From Panopea generosa (lineage: Eukaryota; Mollusca; Bivalvia; Adapedonta; Hiatellidae): DNA of 64,000 nucleotides. Under the pieces are notes generated by a model, which made no database searches, was not told the origin of the DNA, and saw only the letters and a list, made by a program, of their open reading frames with translations. Of this stretch, positions 21,697-34,429 are shown in pieces; position 1 is the stretch's first letter; every line of letters starts with the position of its first letter. Location: NCBI GenBank assembly GCA_029582155.1, contig CM055894.1:29009707-29073706 (forward strand), read 5' to 3'. The position numbers were made by a program, and so were the translations under genes.

Positions 21697-21820
21697 CAAA
21701 AGTTTTTATGGTATTATTTTTAACTGCTATATATTTGTTTGCCCTAAAGGAATGTTTAAGTCTGTTGTGAAGTGCAGTAATAGATAATGGAGAAGTTAAT
21801 TTTTTGGCTGAGAATATATA
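21697..21820 (-). pseudogene. LINE-B ORF2, extreme C-terminal part
   Basis: The minus strand gives FSAKKLTSPLSITALHN, then RANKYIAVKNNTIKTFEK. This continues exactly from IKYY at 26766 once the 4.94-kb insertion and one 4-bp TATA duplication are removed. The matching end in LINE-C is AKYYIYKCK...KINAIKNCTIEKFETSW. It therefore belongs to the LINE whose 5' end is at 44565. Confidence 0.85.
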
Positions 21821-22674
21821 TCGAGGGCTCGGCCGAGACTATTCTAACTGAAATTTCAGAAATTTTACAGGAGGTGGAAAAAACTTTTTTTTAGTTTCAA
21901 TATTGGCTTTATAATATTTTCTTTTCATATAAACATCTCAAAACACCATATAAATAAACAAGAACATCTGTATGTCATCAAATGTAATTAATTTTGATTT
22001 TATAACATATTGATCAAGTTAGAATACTTTTGCAAGTGAAAAGTATCTTATTCTACAGCAACTGTAATGCAAGACTATTCTAACTTAGAATAGCTTGCGA
22101 TTATGTTTTTTTCTTAATGCAATAACTTCTTGATGCAAAAGTATTCTAACTTGAATTAAAATGCTTGTAAGATAAACATCAAGACATATATATATAAATG
22201 TTTGTTTACTTTTAATAATTCAAAATTATTACCTAAATCAGATATTATCATATTTTTATCCAAATTGACACTTGTTGAGTATTTTGAGTTAAAAGGAGTG
22301 CATAAAATAGCAATAAAACTGCAGGATATTATTATCCATTGTACTATTTTTGTTTGATTCTAAACAGGCATTAAGATCAGGACTGTTGTACCTTATTAAG
22401 TGGAGATCAAAATTCAGCTACTTCACAATTCAAACATTTTTTTCCCCAAATGAAAACAAATTATTTTGAGGGAAATTATTCTTACAGTAGGGGATAAAAA
22501 AATCTCAGGATATGTATTATTGTTGTAATATCTGATGATCAGTTGTTAGAACATTATCTTAACAGTGCTGCACTTTATTTCCCAGTTTGGTAAAATCCCA
22601 ATTTCCACTGACAGTCACCTGTTATTTCCCTGAAGGCTTCCTAATATCCAGGATAAAAGCTCTGAAGATGAGCA

Positions 22675-23745
22675 GGCTTTTACTATTGTGGCACCACCTA
22701 CTCTACCAAGACCATGTACCATATGACTATATCGTCAACACTATATGGTCGCAAATAAGCATACTGCCGTGATCTACCCAACCATTTCAACCTACAGTTT
22801 CATCACAACAGCATCGCCAACTATGATACAACTACCATTACCACTGATTGTACCATCACCATCTATCACACTACCACCACCTACCATGCCATCACTACTG
22901 ATGTATCATCACCACCTACCCTACTATTATCACTGGCATCGTCACATACCATACTGTCACTACCTATGAAACTGCCACCACCTACCCTACCATTACCATC
23001 TACAGTTCCATCATCATTCACAATAGCATCACCAACTATTATACAACCACCACTTACTCTACCATTACCACTGACTGTAAATTCATCACCTATCACACTG
23101 CCACCACCTACCCTACTGTCACAATTTACTATACTTTCATCAACCCTATTGTCACCCCAACCCCTCCTTCATTAAATATTCACAGTACAATCACCACCCA
23201 CAATACCGTCACATCTACCTACCTTTCTATCAAAACTTACCATGACCTCATTACATGTTACCTGTCATACCATCAAGCCCTACCTTACCATTATTGCAAA
23301 TTAACCCTTCTCATCCACAGTGCCATCCCTTACAACAATGTAATATACTGCCCTCTAAGCAATAACCATCAACAAAAGTATCACAACTAACCATACTCCA
23401 CCACCTACGGTACCATTGCCTACTGCTATCACTTAAATTACCAACACCAACAATGTCCTCAATACCTGCGATACCTTTATAACCAACCCAACCAACTGTA
23501 TCATCACCACATATTATGTTATTACTAACTAGCTACCACACTGCCACCATTTACCCTACCATAACTACTTACCAAGCAATTGTCACTCAGAATATTACCA
23601 CATATTATACTGCCACCATCCACATCTACAGTACCATCACCATTTATTATGTGATTACCACCACTTGTATTATCTTCACCCACAATGTTATTACCGCCTA
23701 CCCGGTCTTTCCCACCATCTATCATACCTACATTCAGTCTTAACA
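22675..23745. repeat. degenerate ACC/CTACC-rich minisatellite
   Basis: About 1 kb of loosely repeated ACCATCACCACCTACC-type words, strongly purine/pyrimidine skewed. On the plus strand short frames read as Pro/Thr/Ser-rich (TLPPPTLPLPLT-like), and on the minus strand as Gly/Asp/Val-rich. Neither frame stays open for more than about 75 codons. It could be a decayed mucin-like coding minisatellite, but non-coding low-complexity DNA is more likely. It lies wholly inside the 4.94-kb TIR element. Confidence 0.75.
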
Positions 23746-23906
23746 GCATTTTTTTTTCAATCTTGGTCTACTTGTTTTTGTTCTCTTGATTTTACCAGAA
23801 CTGTTTTTATACCCTTTTGAATCTGATTTTCTCAATGTGGATACATAAAAATCAACACCATGGTTTAGTTTTCTTTCAAATGAAGTGAGTTTATATTCAG
23901 GTCACA

Positions 23907-23970
<64 letters not shown>
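23907..23970. repeat. (CT)n(AT)n compound microsatellite
   Basis: A pure CT run to 23938 passes directly into a pure AT run to about 23970. Confidence 0.95.
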
Positions 23971-23974
<4 letters not shown>

Positions 23975-23999
23975 CCTAGTCATCAGGTTCTAAAATATC

Positions 24000-26340
24000 A
24001 TAATTTATATAAAGTTTTCTAACAAAGATTAGATTCTGAGTCTTCGATCACATGCTTAGTTCAGGCTCAATGGATACAATGGTGTCCAGAGTTTCTTGTG
24101 TTATTTTCAGATAACAAAGTGGTGTCATGTCCATTATATCATATTTGTTCATATGTGTGGTACCTATGTGTGATTCCAGGGTGTCAATAATGATGACAAT
24201 AACAGGACCACTAGAGCTCATGCATGGCATTAGAAGCATTAATACATTAAATATTTGATAGAATTTACTGAAACTCTGCAGTTCTGCATGTGTCATGGTT
24301 TAAGATTCATTCTGCATACATTTGTTGATGTATGTTAATTTGTTGTTTTGTACATGGAGAGTGACTTTGGTATCTTCTTTTTTGGTGTCATTTAACCTTT
24401 GTGTGTAGTGGTATGCCATGAAAGCTCAACTTATCCAATCATACTCACTGATTTTTTAAAGAAACTTACACACATTGTTCCACTTTCAAGCATAACTTTT
24501 AAACATGTGACAGTGTGCTAGTCTATAATCCTATATCATCAGAACACAACATCCAAAGGTATGATCTCAAAGTCAAAGACGTGATAACAACTATCTAGTT
24601 TCATAATTGCTACAAGACATATCATTTTCAGGGAATTTAATGCATCATCCATGCACTGGAATGGAATATCAAATATATTTCCTATACCATAATTTAATAT
24701 ATCTGAAATAGTTGACCAAAAACTTTAGTTTGAATATTACTTTAAAACAGTTTATGTGTATCATTTAAAATAATCATCTTAATAATCATCTTATTGTGAA
24801 AATATATTTCTTTGTTTTTGTTTAAAACTAAAAAAAAAAAGGTTCTTCACGGTTTTCAGAATGTACCTTTATTATTTACCATTTGGAACTTGTCAAACTA
24901 TTTTAGTCTTAACAGGGACCAGAATGATAATTGGAAATAAGTTTCAGAATCAATATAAAACTTCATGACCAAAATTGAAGTATTTGGAATTGATTAGCTC
25001 TTTAACCAATAGTAACAGTGTGTTTAATATTAATCAGTCTCTTATAAGAGTCTTTAAAAGGGATAGCCCTGTCTGGGATACATTATTTTAGACTATTACT
25101 CTGAATTGATACCGCGGTAATTCAGATACATCGAGATACAAATTACATTTTTGCTATTAAAAAACCTACCTGTGAAAAAAATATCAGTGTGTAAGGATTT
25201 ATGAAAAAGACAACTGAATAACAGCTGCAATATGACATACAAAATTAAATCTCTGCAAGTCACTGATCACTTCCCAGAATAATCAAAGGTGTCACAGTCC
25301 CAAAAGATTATAATTCTTGGACAATCATCACAGAGATTATGGCCAACTCCTGGATTGACAGTAATATGCATTAACGACTGAGCCAACATAAGAGAAATAA
25401 TTCAATTGATATTCAATGAAGACATAATACCTTGTTGAAAGAGGGTCTAAACGAAGCTTTGAAAATTTCACAAAATTATTCAAAGTGGTTACAAATTTGT
25501 GACAGACATGAAATTATAAACATTGTCTTTTGCCCATTTCAGTACATTTAAGTGATTTGTTTTTTCAACATTGAAGTAAAGTATTTGGAATTTGCGCAAA
25601 ACATATCATTGAATGATAAACGTAGCTAAAAAATTTGCAATGGTTTGCATGGTAATGTGAGATGGTTTATACAGGCTGGACACTGTATTGTCATAGCATT
25701 AACAAATGGGTGAGCAGACATGCAGACAAATGGCAATTTCATAGTAAAAAATTATTTAGTTGGAGATTAAATGAAGGGGAAACATGGAAATTGAGTATAT
25801 AAATTGGTGTCATTTTTTTCCTTTTCCAGAATTTAGACTGATTTAAGCCCTTAAACAAAGGTTTGATAGACAATATTTCATATTCTGGCCAGATTCTTAT
25901 CAAGTTATTCATAACCTTTAAGGTTCCAGTCTTCTCTTGCAGAGAAATTCTATATAAAACTATACTGTTATTTGTTTCCAAGTCAATGAACCAACAGTCA
26001 TATTTATAAAATAAGATCAGGCTTAAACTTACTATAATTAGCACCTAAAACCCATATATCTGCTCTGGTAGACAGTGTGAAACCAATACAGATCTCTTTC
26101 ATTTGGTGCAATTGGGATTGAGGCAAATTTTACCAAATGATTATAACTTTATATTTTCACAAAGGCTCCAGTTTGGGAAACAGTGAGTTTCAATTGAAAT
26201 ATATAAACAAAAGCTATAAAATTTCACATAATCAATGACAGTTATATCTAAACTATCTAAACTGTCTCTAACAACTCCCAAATTATGTACAAATATTTAA
26301 AAAAATGACAATGACATCACAAAATGAAATTATGATGTCA
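24000..26340. other. interior of the 4.94-kb TIR element, unassigned
   Basis: This is AT-rich DNA. Two minus-strand frames are the only candidates. 24048-24296 ends MDMTPLCYLKITQETLDTI and has a faint ankyrin-like TPL motif. 25739-26044 contains CWFIDLETNNSIVLY. Neither has convincing splice sites or a family match. No tRNA, rRNA or tandem array was seen. Confidence 0.4.
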
Positions 26341-26762
26341 TCAATTCAAATAAGAATAGTTCTGTTCTTCAAATATAGAATTTTCAAATGTAATTGATGT
26401 GTAAAACTATTCTTATTTGAGTTAGAATAGTTTTGCATTAAAACAAATTACTTCTAAAGTTTAAAAAAATATTACAGGACAATTCTAACTCAAGTTAGAA
26501 TAGTCTTGCACTGAGAAAATTACTTCTAAAATTTTAAAAAAGATTGCAAGACTATTCTAACTTAAGTTAGAATAGTCTTGCGCTGAGAAATTTATCATTC
26601 CAAGATAGAATATTTTTTAATTATTTTAATAATTTAAAAAATATTTTGAATATAACTATAATATTTTTACAGATTGTGTACTTAAAGAATTGAAACCAAA
26701 AAATATCAAAAAAACATTTTCTGAAAAAATGAAGTTAGAATAGTCTTGCGCCGAGCCCTCGA

Positions 26763-28452
26763 TATAGTATTTAATCTCTAATATGATCTGCATATCAGCC
26801 ATTATATATTGTTCTCCTATATTAAATATAAATAATTCTTCTATAAATTGTAATGTTATACTGTTCCTTATAAACCATGTTTGTATTTTTTGAAGAAAAG
26901 ATCTTGTTGAAGGACATGTCCAGAATAAATGAATAATGCTTTCCTCTTGATTACAATAAGAACATAGTGAGCTTGGGACAGCTTTAATTATTTTTAAATA
27001 TTTCTTTATTGGTAAAATTCTATGGTTGATCCTGACTTGAAACTATTGTAAAATTGAGCTATATTTATATTTGAAAGGTGATAAGAATATGTCTTTCCAC
27101 GTTTCCTCAAAAATATTATAGAATTGCTCCCATTTATATTTTGAAGTGGGTACTTCATCATTATTATTTAAAATATTGTAAAAATGTTGGCATCCTTTTA
27201 TAGATTTAAAGTATACATTTATATTGGTGGGTAAAAGTGGATTTGGCATCTTTTTTTTTGTTGATGGTTATGCCATATTTCTTTGCTAATTTTTTTATTG
27301 CTTGTATTATTCCATGGAACTGTAGATAGTTAGTTTTTATGTTGTATATTGTTTTAAATTCATTTTCTGTCAAAAGCTCCCCTTTTTTTGACACAATATC
27401 ATTAATAAAATATATACCCTTTTCATTCCATGACTTATTTATTATGGGGTTTCCACCTATTAGCAAATTATTGTTTTGAAATATTGGTGTCTGAAGTAGA
27501 TGTTCTAAGGTTGTAATTTTGTTTAATTGAATTATGCTATTGTGTGATTTAAGAACATCTCGCCAGAATGTATTGCTAATTTTATTTATCTTTTTTTGCT
27601 GTCTAAGCATTTCCAAAATTGCTAAGATTTGATAAACTAATTTCATGTTCTATTATTCCACTCCAGGTTCCCCCTATACGTAGTAGTCTCCTAATCCATG
27701 TTGCCTTAAGTGCTAAAATAAATGCTTCAATGTTGATCATTTCTAATCCCCCTTCATTGTATTATTTGAGGATTTAACTTTTTGTTTTATTTTGGCTGTC
27801 CCACCCCATATGAAATCGTAAACAATTGAATTTATTTCTTTAATTACATTTTCATTAGGATTTGGTAATGCTACAAATATATGATTCAAAATAGGCAATA
27901 GCAAACTTTTTATAACAGTGATTTTTCCTAATGGAGCCAGATATCTTCTTGACCATTGTTTAATTTTAGATTTTATAATATTTATTTTTTTCTTTATAAT
28001 TAATATTACTCATTTTGTCTAGATCAACATGAAAATTTATTCCTAATAGTTTAAACTCGTTTTTTCCCCAATTTAGTTTCAATTTTGTTTTGATTGTCTG
28101 ACTACTGTATTTCTTAACTCCAAACCATACAACCTGTGTTTTATCAAAATTAACGCATAACCCCGAGATATTTGCAAAATGTGTGAGCTCATTCAGTGTT
28201 TCATTTAGAGATGATTCGGATTCATCAAGAATTGTGGATGTGTCATCTGCATATTGAGAAATCTTAAATTCAGTATTGTTAATTTTAATTTCTTTAATGT
28301 TTTTATTTTTTCTTATTTTAATAGCTAGTATTTCAGAGCATAGAATAAAAATATAGGGAGACAAAGGGTCGCCTTGACGACAACCTCTTCCTATGTTAAA
28401 AAAAGATGAAATATTGCCTCCCTGAGTGACTGCTAACGTAGCATTTTATATA
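26763..28452 (-). pseudogene. LINE-B ORF2, middle and C-terminal part
   Basis: Minus-strand frames resume at TLAVTQGGNISSFFNIGRGC, then RQGDPLSPYIFILCSE. Motif C follows as SQYADDTS (about 28240-28265) with the thumb, FDKTQVVWFGVK and FKLLGINFHVDLD. The long C-terminal domain comes next (frames 27206-27646 and 27043-27249), then FQVRINHRILPIKKYLKI and an intact CCHC knuckle CSYCNQEESIIHLFWTC at about 26905-26955. It ends at IKYY where the 4.94-kb element is inserted. A few stops and frameshifts are present. Confidence 0.9.
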
Positions 28453-28602
28453 CAGTCGGGACCCACGAGAACAAAAAAACGTGGATTCACCGAATTACCT
28501 GCTCATTTTTGTACAGTAGTTTAACACAAAAAAGTCCCATTAAAGGAGCGCGCGCTTTTTAATTGAACTCTTAATACCTTATTAAATTCAATATATTGAG
28601 AT

Positions 28603-28926
28603 AATGACATAAATAAAGTCCTCGAAATTTTAATTCATGTTTCAAAATATATTGAATAATGATGCAATATATAAATATAACTGATTCAAAGTTCGTTGGG
28701 TTTTATATGTGTAACGCCGTCGGACGTTTCGTAATTTTGGCGTTTTCTGAAAATGTAAAATGTAAAATGACATAAATAAAGTCCTCGAAATTTTAATTCA
28801 TGTTTCAAAATATATTGAATAATGATGCAATATATAAATATAACTGATTCAAAGTTCGTTGGGTTTTATATGTGTAACGCCGTCGGACGTTTCGTAATTT
28901 TGGCATTTTCTGAAAATGTAAAATTG
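28603..28926. repeat. 162-bp tandem duplication near the left TIR
   Basis: Two nearly identical copies, 28603-28764 and 28765-28926, differ at about two positions (GGCGTTTT against GGCATTTT, and the last base). Each starts AATGACATAAATAAAGTCCTC and ends CTGAAAATGTAAAAT. It is a recent duplication within the subterminal part of the 14.1-kb element. Confidence 0.9.
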
Positions 28927-31330
28927 GCAAAACTCCAAAAAGTGCAGCAAAAATGGGTATCTTCAAATTTTCAGAATCTATAGTTTTATACCTTATTAGC
29001 GTTTTTGAAAAAATTAGATACCAGGCAAACGTCGTATTTTCACTGCACCTTTTGAAAGATGGTACCCGTCCAAGTGTTGTCAACAACAACGAAATGCTGT
29101 CAGCTGATTTGACAGTAGCCTCGACACCATGCCAAAAATCACTAAAACAAACATATTTCAATAAACAAAAGTTTGGCTATTTCAATCAAATACGTTAATA
29201 AAATAAAAACTATATCAAATTGGTCAAAAACTATTTCGATCGACAATTTTAAATAGCCTTGTATGGAACAATGGGGAATCCCAGTTTGTTGACCTTGGAT
29301 GACACGCCATTTTTGTTTACATATTTTGACAAGACGGAAGCACCAATATACATATTTGCTTCGCTGTTTCTGCAGAAGGTTGCCCATGAATGATTTTGTA
29401 ATAGTTTCTGATGATGGATTATTATAAACAATAGGGTAAGTGCATGTTTAATTCGTTTAATTCAATAGAAACATTAATTCTAATGCGGCCATGTGAGCAC
29501 TGATTGCCGTCAGATCTGAATTATCGAAATGGCTGCAATAGTCTTCCTTTTTTGGCGGAAAAAACAAATGAAAATACTCGTTTATGGTACATAGATGATT
29601 GTACGTAGTTTTTCATGTCCGTTTTGGAAGGCCTACAGTTTAATCCAGTATATGTTAAAGAAATATCGAATAATTCGGCTTCCTGTGATTTGAAATAAGC
29701 CGATTGTGAGAAGCTGTTTCAATTTAAGTTTTTTTAATCAATAGGAAAACGATTTATTTCTTAATCAGTACACGGTGTTTCAATATACAAATGTTGTTAT
29801 ATTATTCATGCATCATTTTGTACTTAAATATATTGCTAAATGCTTATAAATATAAGTGTGTTGATAAAGATAACTTGGTCCTTGAATTTAGCCAAGCATG
29901 GTTTAAAGGGGTTGTCTCAAAAGTAACCTTTAGGCATTTTTTTGGTTTTACTGTTTATTTTTTGAAAAAGTATTGAGTGCATTTAGTTTTCATTCGTTTT
30001 TTTATATAAATTAAATTCATCATGGTAGTTTTGCAACGTGCTTAGATATGATAAAACTACATTTTAATTATTTTTTTTAAATTTGTAGATGAGAAAATAA
30101 CAAATTAAGTGTGTGTTTGTGGAAACGAAGTCAATGTTGGGCATATATAATTTCTTAAGTGTAAAATCTACAATACTTGTCACTAATATTGGTGAACTGT
30201 AACATTACAAAAAAAATATAACTACAGGTTATGTCACTTCAAACCATACAACTTCATTTTAATAACTTAAAGGTGAAAGTGAATTAGTTGTAAAATTCCT
30301 GTTCCTGTGTCAGTTATGAATTCCCTGAATCTTCTTAATAGACTGAGCCATATAGGTCTCACTACACTGTTGAATTTTGTTCTATATAAAATAAGGTCCA
30401 GGATTTCCATGGTAAAAAAATAATTCCACATAGAATTTATTTGTCATTTTTTTTTCATTGCAGGAATGTAAACCACATAAAAATGCACAATAACTGGTAG
30501 GTTGACCACGTTGGGTTTTTTTTAAAGAGGGTGCAGTGAAACCCTGCGATTTTTTGAAAAAAAGAAGTCCTCAGATGCTCATAAATACATGCATATCATA
30601 TATGTTGGAAATCCTAAAAAACTCACTTTTTTAACACCTGTGATGTCTTATTCAATGCAGTATATACTATACCAACTTTTGCTTTACTCATCTGCAGCAA
30701 GAAATCACAGCTACTATGAACCATTTTGAAAATATTTCAAAACCAAATTAAATAGGCCTTGTTTTCCATGGGAACAAGTTGTTTTCTGTGGGGAAAAAGG
30801 GGGCGTTACTTTGTAGCGAGATGCATTTGGAGCCATATTGTATAATTTTTCTAAATGTCATTAAATTGGTCTTTGATATTTGTCAATGGGAAATAGTATA
30901 ATGTCTTTGATTTAGCATGATAAAAGAAGAAAACAGAAAAAAGAAAGATGTAGAAAATGAGGTATTTACTACAAACAAAATTTATATTGGTGTTGATAAA
31001 GGTAGCTCAAGCATGTCTTGCAAAGTAACATTTTGAACAATAAGTTGAGAATCAGTATAACAAAAATTATGGATATGAAATTTATAAATGATTTTTTTTA
31101 ATGATGCTTCTCCATCTTAAAGGGAGTATATCAGGAAAAAATGCTATAATTGTCTTAAAAAATAGAATTATTTTTAAATTAGATAAAAAGCCTCTCATTA
31201 TCATAAATAAATAAAATCTGAATGGTTTAGTTATTATATCAAATCCACCAAAACGTGACAAAATCGATGTTTCAATTGCAGTGTTAGACTTGAAACGGAA
31301 TCGCCATTCAAAATATATACAGCACTTTAA
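28927..31330. other. 14.1-kb element interior, no recognised gene
   Basis: Overlapping frames of 80-118 codons occur at 28805-29431 on both strands, but none shows a domain, a repeated family motif or good splice sites. The remainder is AT-rich with frequent stops. Confidence 0.4.
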
Positions 31331-31333
31331 TAC

Positions 31334-32850
31334 TTCTTCACATCGTCATTCGTACTTCTTGATGAAACAAATATTACAACGCGTGAACCTGTATGATGGA
31401 TCAATTTGAAATCAAAATGAAATCACGTGACTCTTTTAATACGTCACAAAATATGTTGCAATTTTAAGCGGGAAATCTATTTTAGTCTAACCTAGGCCAA
31501 GTTAGGAAACCCCTTTTCAATATGTTATTTAAGCATGTTTAAATAGATATCCTTTTGGTATTGCGGGGTCAATGAGTATAATATTATATAGACATGATCT
31601 GTTGGAAAAAAATGTTTATAGCATTTTTTATTTTTTTTAAAAATCCTAATAAATTCCCTTTAAGCAATTACAAAATAGAACACAATGAGTAATGATATTA
31701 AAGTGGTCCCTTTTTCTGATATATTTTCAACGTTTGGTGTACAGAGAACTTTGATACATAATGCTATTTAAGAAATCCAATTAAGAATGTAATTAATTAG
31801 TACATAAAATATGTTATTTAGTGTTTGATGGAATGTGGGATTCTCAAAATTATACAAATAAATATATAAGTAATATAGTCCATGTTTGGTTATCTCATAC
31901 AAACAAACAAATACATTTTAAATGTTTTACTTTATCAATGTGTGAGTCAGGGCAGTGTAGTGACTGTGGTGTTTTGCCGCTCACGCCAGAGGTTGCGGGT
32001 TCAATCCCAAGCTTAACCCAATGACTCGAAAAATAAAACTCAATAATGGTTCTAAGCGGGCTCAAGAGAGATTTCATATATAATTAAGCTTTGAACTTTC
32101 TTTGCAATCGAGCTAAAATAAATTAGTATAAATTAAGAGTTCAATGCTTATTAGATTAGAAATTCTGTGTGTGTTTGAGCAAGTTATTTGATCAGTATTT
32201 GCTTATAACTAGATTTGAGATATTTATTTTGATTTTGCCATGAGAATTTATTTCACAATCAATGTAATTTATAAGTAAATATTTTGGAATAATCTTTTCA
32301 GTGGTCAGTAATAAAATTATTAACTTAAAGATTTATGTGTTACAGTACTGTTACTGTACCTCTGAATTGTGTTCATAAAAACAAAACAGACTCTACCAGA
32401 AACAAAATAACTGTCTTCTGAACTTTGAATCATACACATTTTTTGTATTGAATTTGTGTCAAACTGTATTAAAGATGTTGCAAATACCTATTCTAAACAA
32501 AATCCCCCTCCACAATTTGTTTTTATCCTGTTAATTGTATAAAAAAATTAGCCTAATGTCAAAATAGTCAAAAACATGTTTTCCACCATAACATGTCTTT
32601 ATATATACTCATTGACCCTGTATTGTCAAAACGATATGTATTTGGTATTAAACATACCACAATAATATATTAAAAAGGGATTTCCTAACTTTGGCTTCTC
32701 GCCTAGGATATACTAAAATAGATTTCCAGCTTAAAAACATATTTTGGGACATATTAAGTGAGTCGCATGATTTCATTTTGATTTCAATTTGATTTGTAAC
32801 ACAGATTTACATGTTATAATTGTTTATCTTAGAAAGAGTCTGAATGACGA
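31334..32850. mobile_element. fold-back element with about 265-bp inverted arms
   Basis: The left arm (31334-31605) and right arm (32588-32850) are imperfect reverse complements. Shared words on the two strands include ACATCGTCATTC, AATCAAAATGAAATCA, GGAAATCTATTTTAGT, GTTAGGAAA and GGGTCAATGAGTATA. The loop of about 1 kb holds no ORF of note but carries a tRNA-like SINE head. Long arms without coding capacity suit a fold-back or MITE-like element, or two oppositely oriented copies of one repeat. Confidence 0.75.
31945..32018 (+). repeat. tRNA-derived SINE head
   Basis: A 74-bp tRNA-like segment has an A-box-like TAGTGACTGTGG and a good B box GGGTTCAATCC, spaced as in a tRNA gene. No cloverleaf of tRNA quality can be drawn, so it is a SINE promoter rather than a tRNA gene. 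It lies in the loop of the fold-back element. Confidence 0.55.
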
Positions 32851-33980
32851 TGCGACGATCGTCAATCAGTGTTTAAGTGTTGTCTATTTTAAAATGTGGT
32901 TTTATTTAGTAAATCACTCCAATTTAGATATCAATTTTGCTTGTTTTTGGTGGATTTCACATACAGTGTACTTAACCATTTGTATTTTATTTATTAATGA
33001 TAATGGGATGCTTTTCAACCATTTTAAAAATGATTTTAGTTTTTTAGAGATTTATAGTGTTTTTTTCAAACATTCCTACTATGCCTTATTCAGTCAGGGT
33101 GCTGTAAAAGTATGCCATCATTTAGAATTTGGAGGTAGAGTCAGTCCCATGTGCAGTGCCTGTGAGACCAAGTGCATGCTAAATATCTCACTGAACTTCA
33201 GTTTTAATCAGTGAATCAAATGAACATTGACCTTGTTCAGAAATGAGGCTTCTGCAAGAAATAGTTTTACAATCATTTCAATTGAAAACTGTATATGGAA
33301 ACAATCTAAAAAGGGTGATTAGTTTACTCAGTAATATTTGACTAATACACCGTTATCGGTTGTTTAGTAAAATTGCACAATTTAGTTGGGATAACACTTA
33401 TAAACAGCTTGAATTTGTGTGTCAGGTTACAGGTAATGAATAATATGCAAGTTTACATGTTTAATTATGTATTGATCAATTTATTGAATTGGAACTTTGA
33501 TTAATCATAATTTTGATTCAAACTGTGCAACAAAACAGATGGTATTGATAATAGTTTCCCTCTTTCGGATAGCAGCAGCTTTCGGATAAAACGTTTGGGT
33601 AGCTGCAGTATTGAATGAGTATGTATGAAGCATGGCAAACATTTTTTTAAAAAAATCAGCGTGATATTAAAAATAAAAAAATTAGTCGGTGCGCAGTCTC
33701 TCATATTTCTTGAAGATTTTAACAGGATTCAAATGTATTTTCAGGTTGCAAGATTCACAGTGCCACATCGAACCATGGTGTATTGCTTCTAAGCATGTAT
33801 ATTGAGATGGTAGTCAGTGCTTATTTTAAGTTCACTTTGAGGTAAGCAAATCTTATTTGGTTGTATGGTGTTTAGCATCACTTTCAAAAAAATTAAGTTA
33901 TATCACAACAATGTCTATTGGAGACAGTATTGTACTGTAAATGTTGCCACGCTGGGATGTTATGCTGCAGACACATGGTA
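32851..33980. other. 14.1-kb element interior, no recognised gene
   Basis: The 141-codon frame at 32789-33214 begins inside the fold-back arm and has no domain. A segment 33746-33841 is bounded by TTTTCAG and GAG|GTAAGC and is open in one frame (HSATSNHGVLLLSMYIEM); it could be an exon of a decayed or non-coding transcript. Confidence 0.35.
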
Positions 33981-33984
33981 TGAT

Positions 33985-34172
33985 TCCCCATCCAGTCACA
34001 TTATACTGACACTGGGGTGACCAGACCTAGAACTATCCTCTAAATACTAAACTCCAAGTGAGGAAGCTTCAAATACCATTTTCTTACCAGTCTTTTGTAT
34101 GACTCTGAATTGAGCCCATGACCATCTGCATGCAAGGCAGATCATGCTCTACCCCTAGTCTCAACCACCACT
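33985..34172 (-). repeat. tRNA-derived SINE with conserved body
   Basis: On the minus strand it begins with a tRNA-like head: GGTAGAGCATGATCTG (A box), an anticodon-like CTTGCATGCAG, and GGGCTCAATTC (B box). A body follows (GAAGCTTCCTCACTTGG, TTAGAGGATAGTTCTAGG, GGTCACCCCAGTGT) similar to the conserved domain of widespread animal SINEs such as MetaSINEs. The domain assignment is from memory and needs an alignment. No clear tail or duplication. Confidence 0.6.
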
Positions 34173-34429
34173 GTAGTTCAGCTAAACAAAGATTAACATT
34201 CACTCTGACTAACTGGATTGAAGTTGCACATGTACCATTACAAAAAGATTATCATTTAAAGAGAAATAAAGATTTTATAGATGTTTGCCATGCTCTTACC
34301 TACTCACTCAAAATTGCAGTTACCCAAATGTTTATATTGACTTTCAAAGCGTTTAATTTTTTTTATTATGATTTCTGTCCGTTTTTCTTTAAAATGACTA
34401 TGCAAAATCCAAATTTAGCAAAAAATAAA

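Larger units (their letters stand above)
21821..26762. mobile_element. 4.94-kb TIR DNA transposon in LINE-B
   Basis: Terminal inverted repeats of about 30 bp, TCGAGGGCTCGGC followed by (GCA)AGACTATTCTAACT, lie at 21821-21849 and 26733-26762. TATA flanks both sides, and removing one TATA restores the LINE reading frame, so the target duplication is 4 bp. Subterminal copies of the AGACTATTCTAAC word form palindromes at 22069-22098, 26478-26510 and 26546-26581; the last is a perfect 36-bp palindrome. These are probably transposase-binding sites. No transposase was recognised inside; two frames (24048-24296 and 25739-26044, both minus) could be exons but match nothing I know. The superfamily is undetermined. 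Confidence 0.8.

Noticed and set aside
22745-23749. ORFs on both strands in the ACC-rich region
   Set aside because: Low-complexity repeats give open frames on both strands. None is long or has a start or splice context that stands up.
31945-32018. Functional tRNA gene
   Set aside because: Only the A and B boxes are tRNA-like; stems do not pair well, and the context is a dispersed repeat.
32789-33214. 141-codon ORF as a protein-coding gene
   Set aside because: It begins within an inverted arm of the fold-back element, has no domain, and reads as AT-rich hydrophobic filler.
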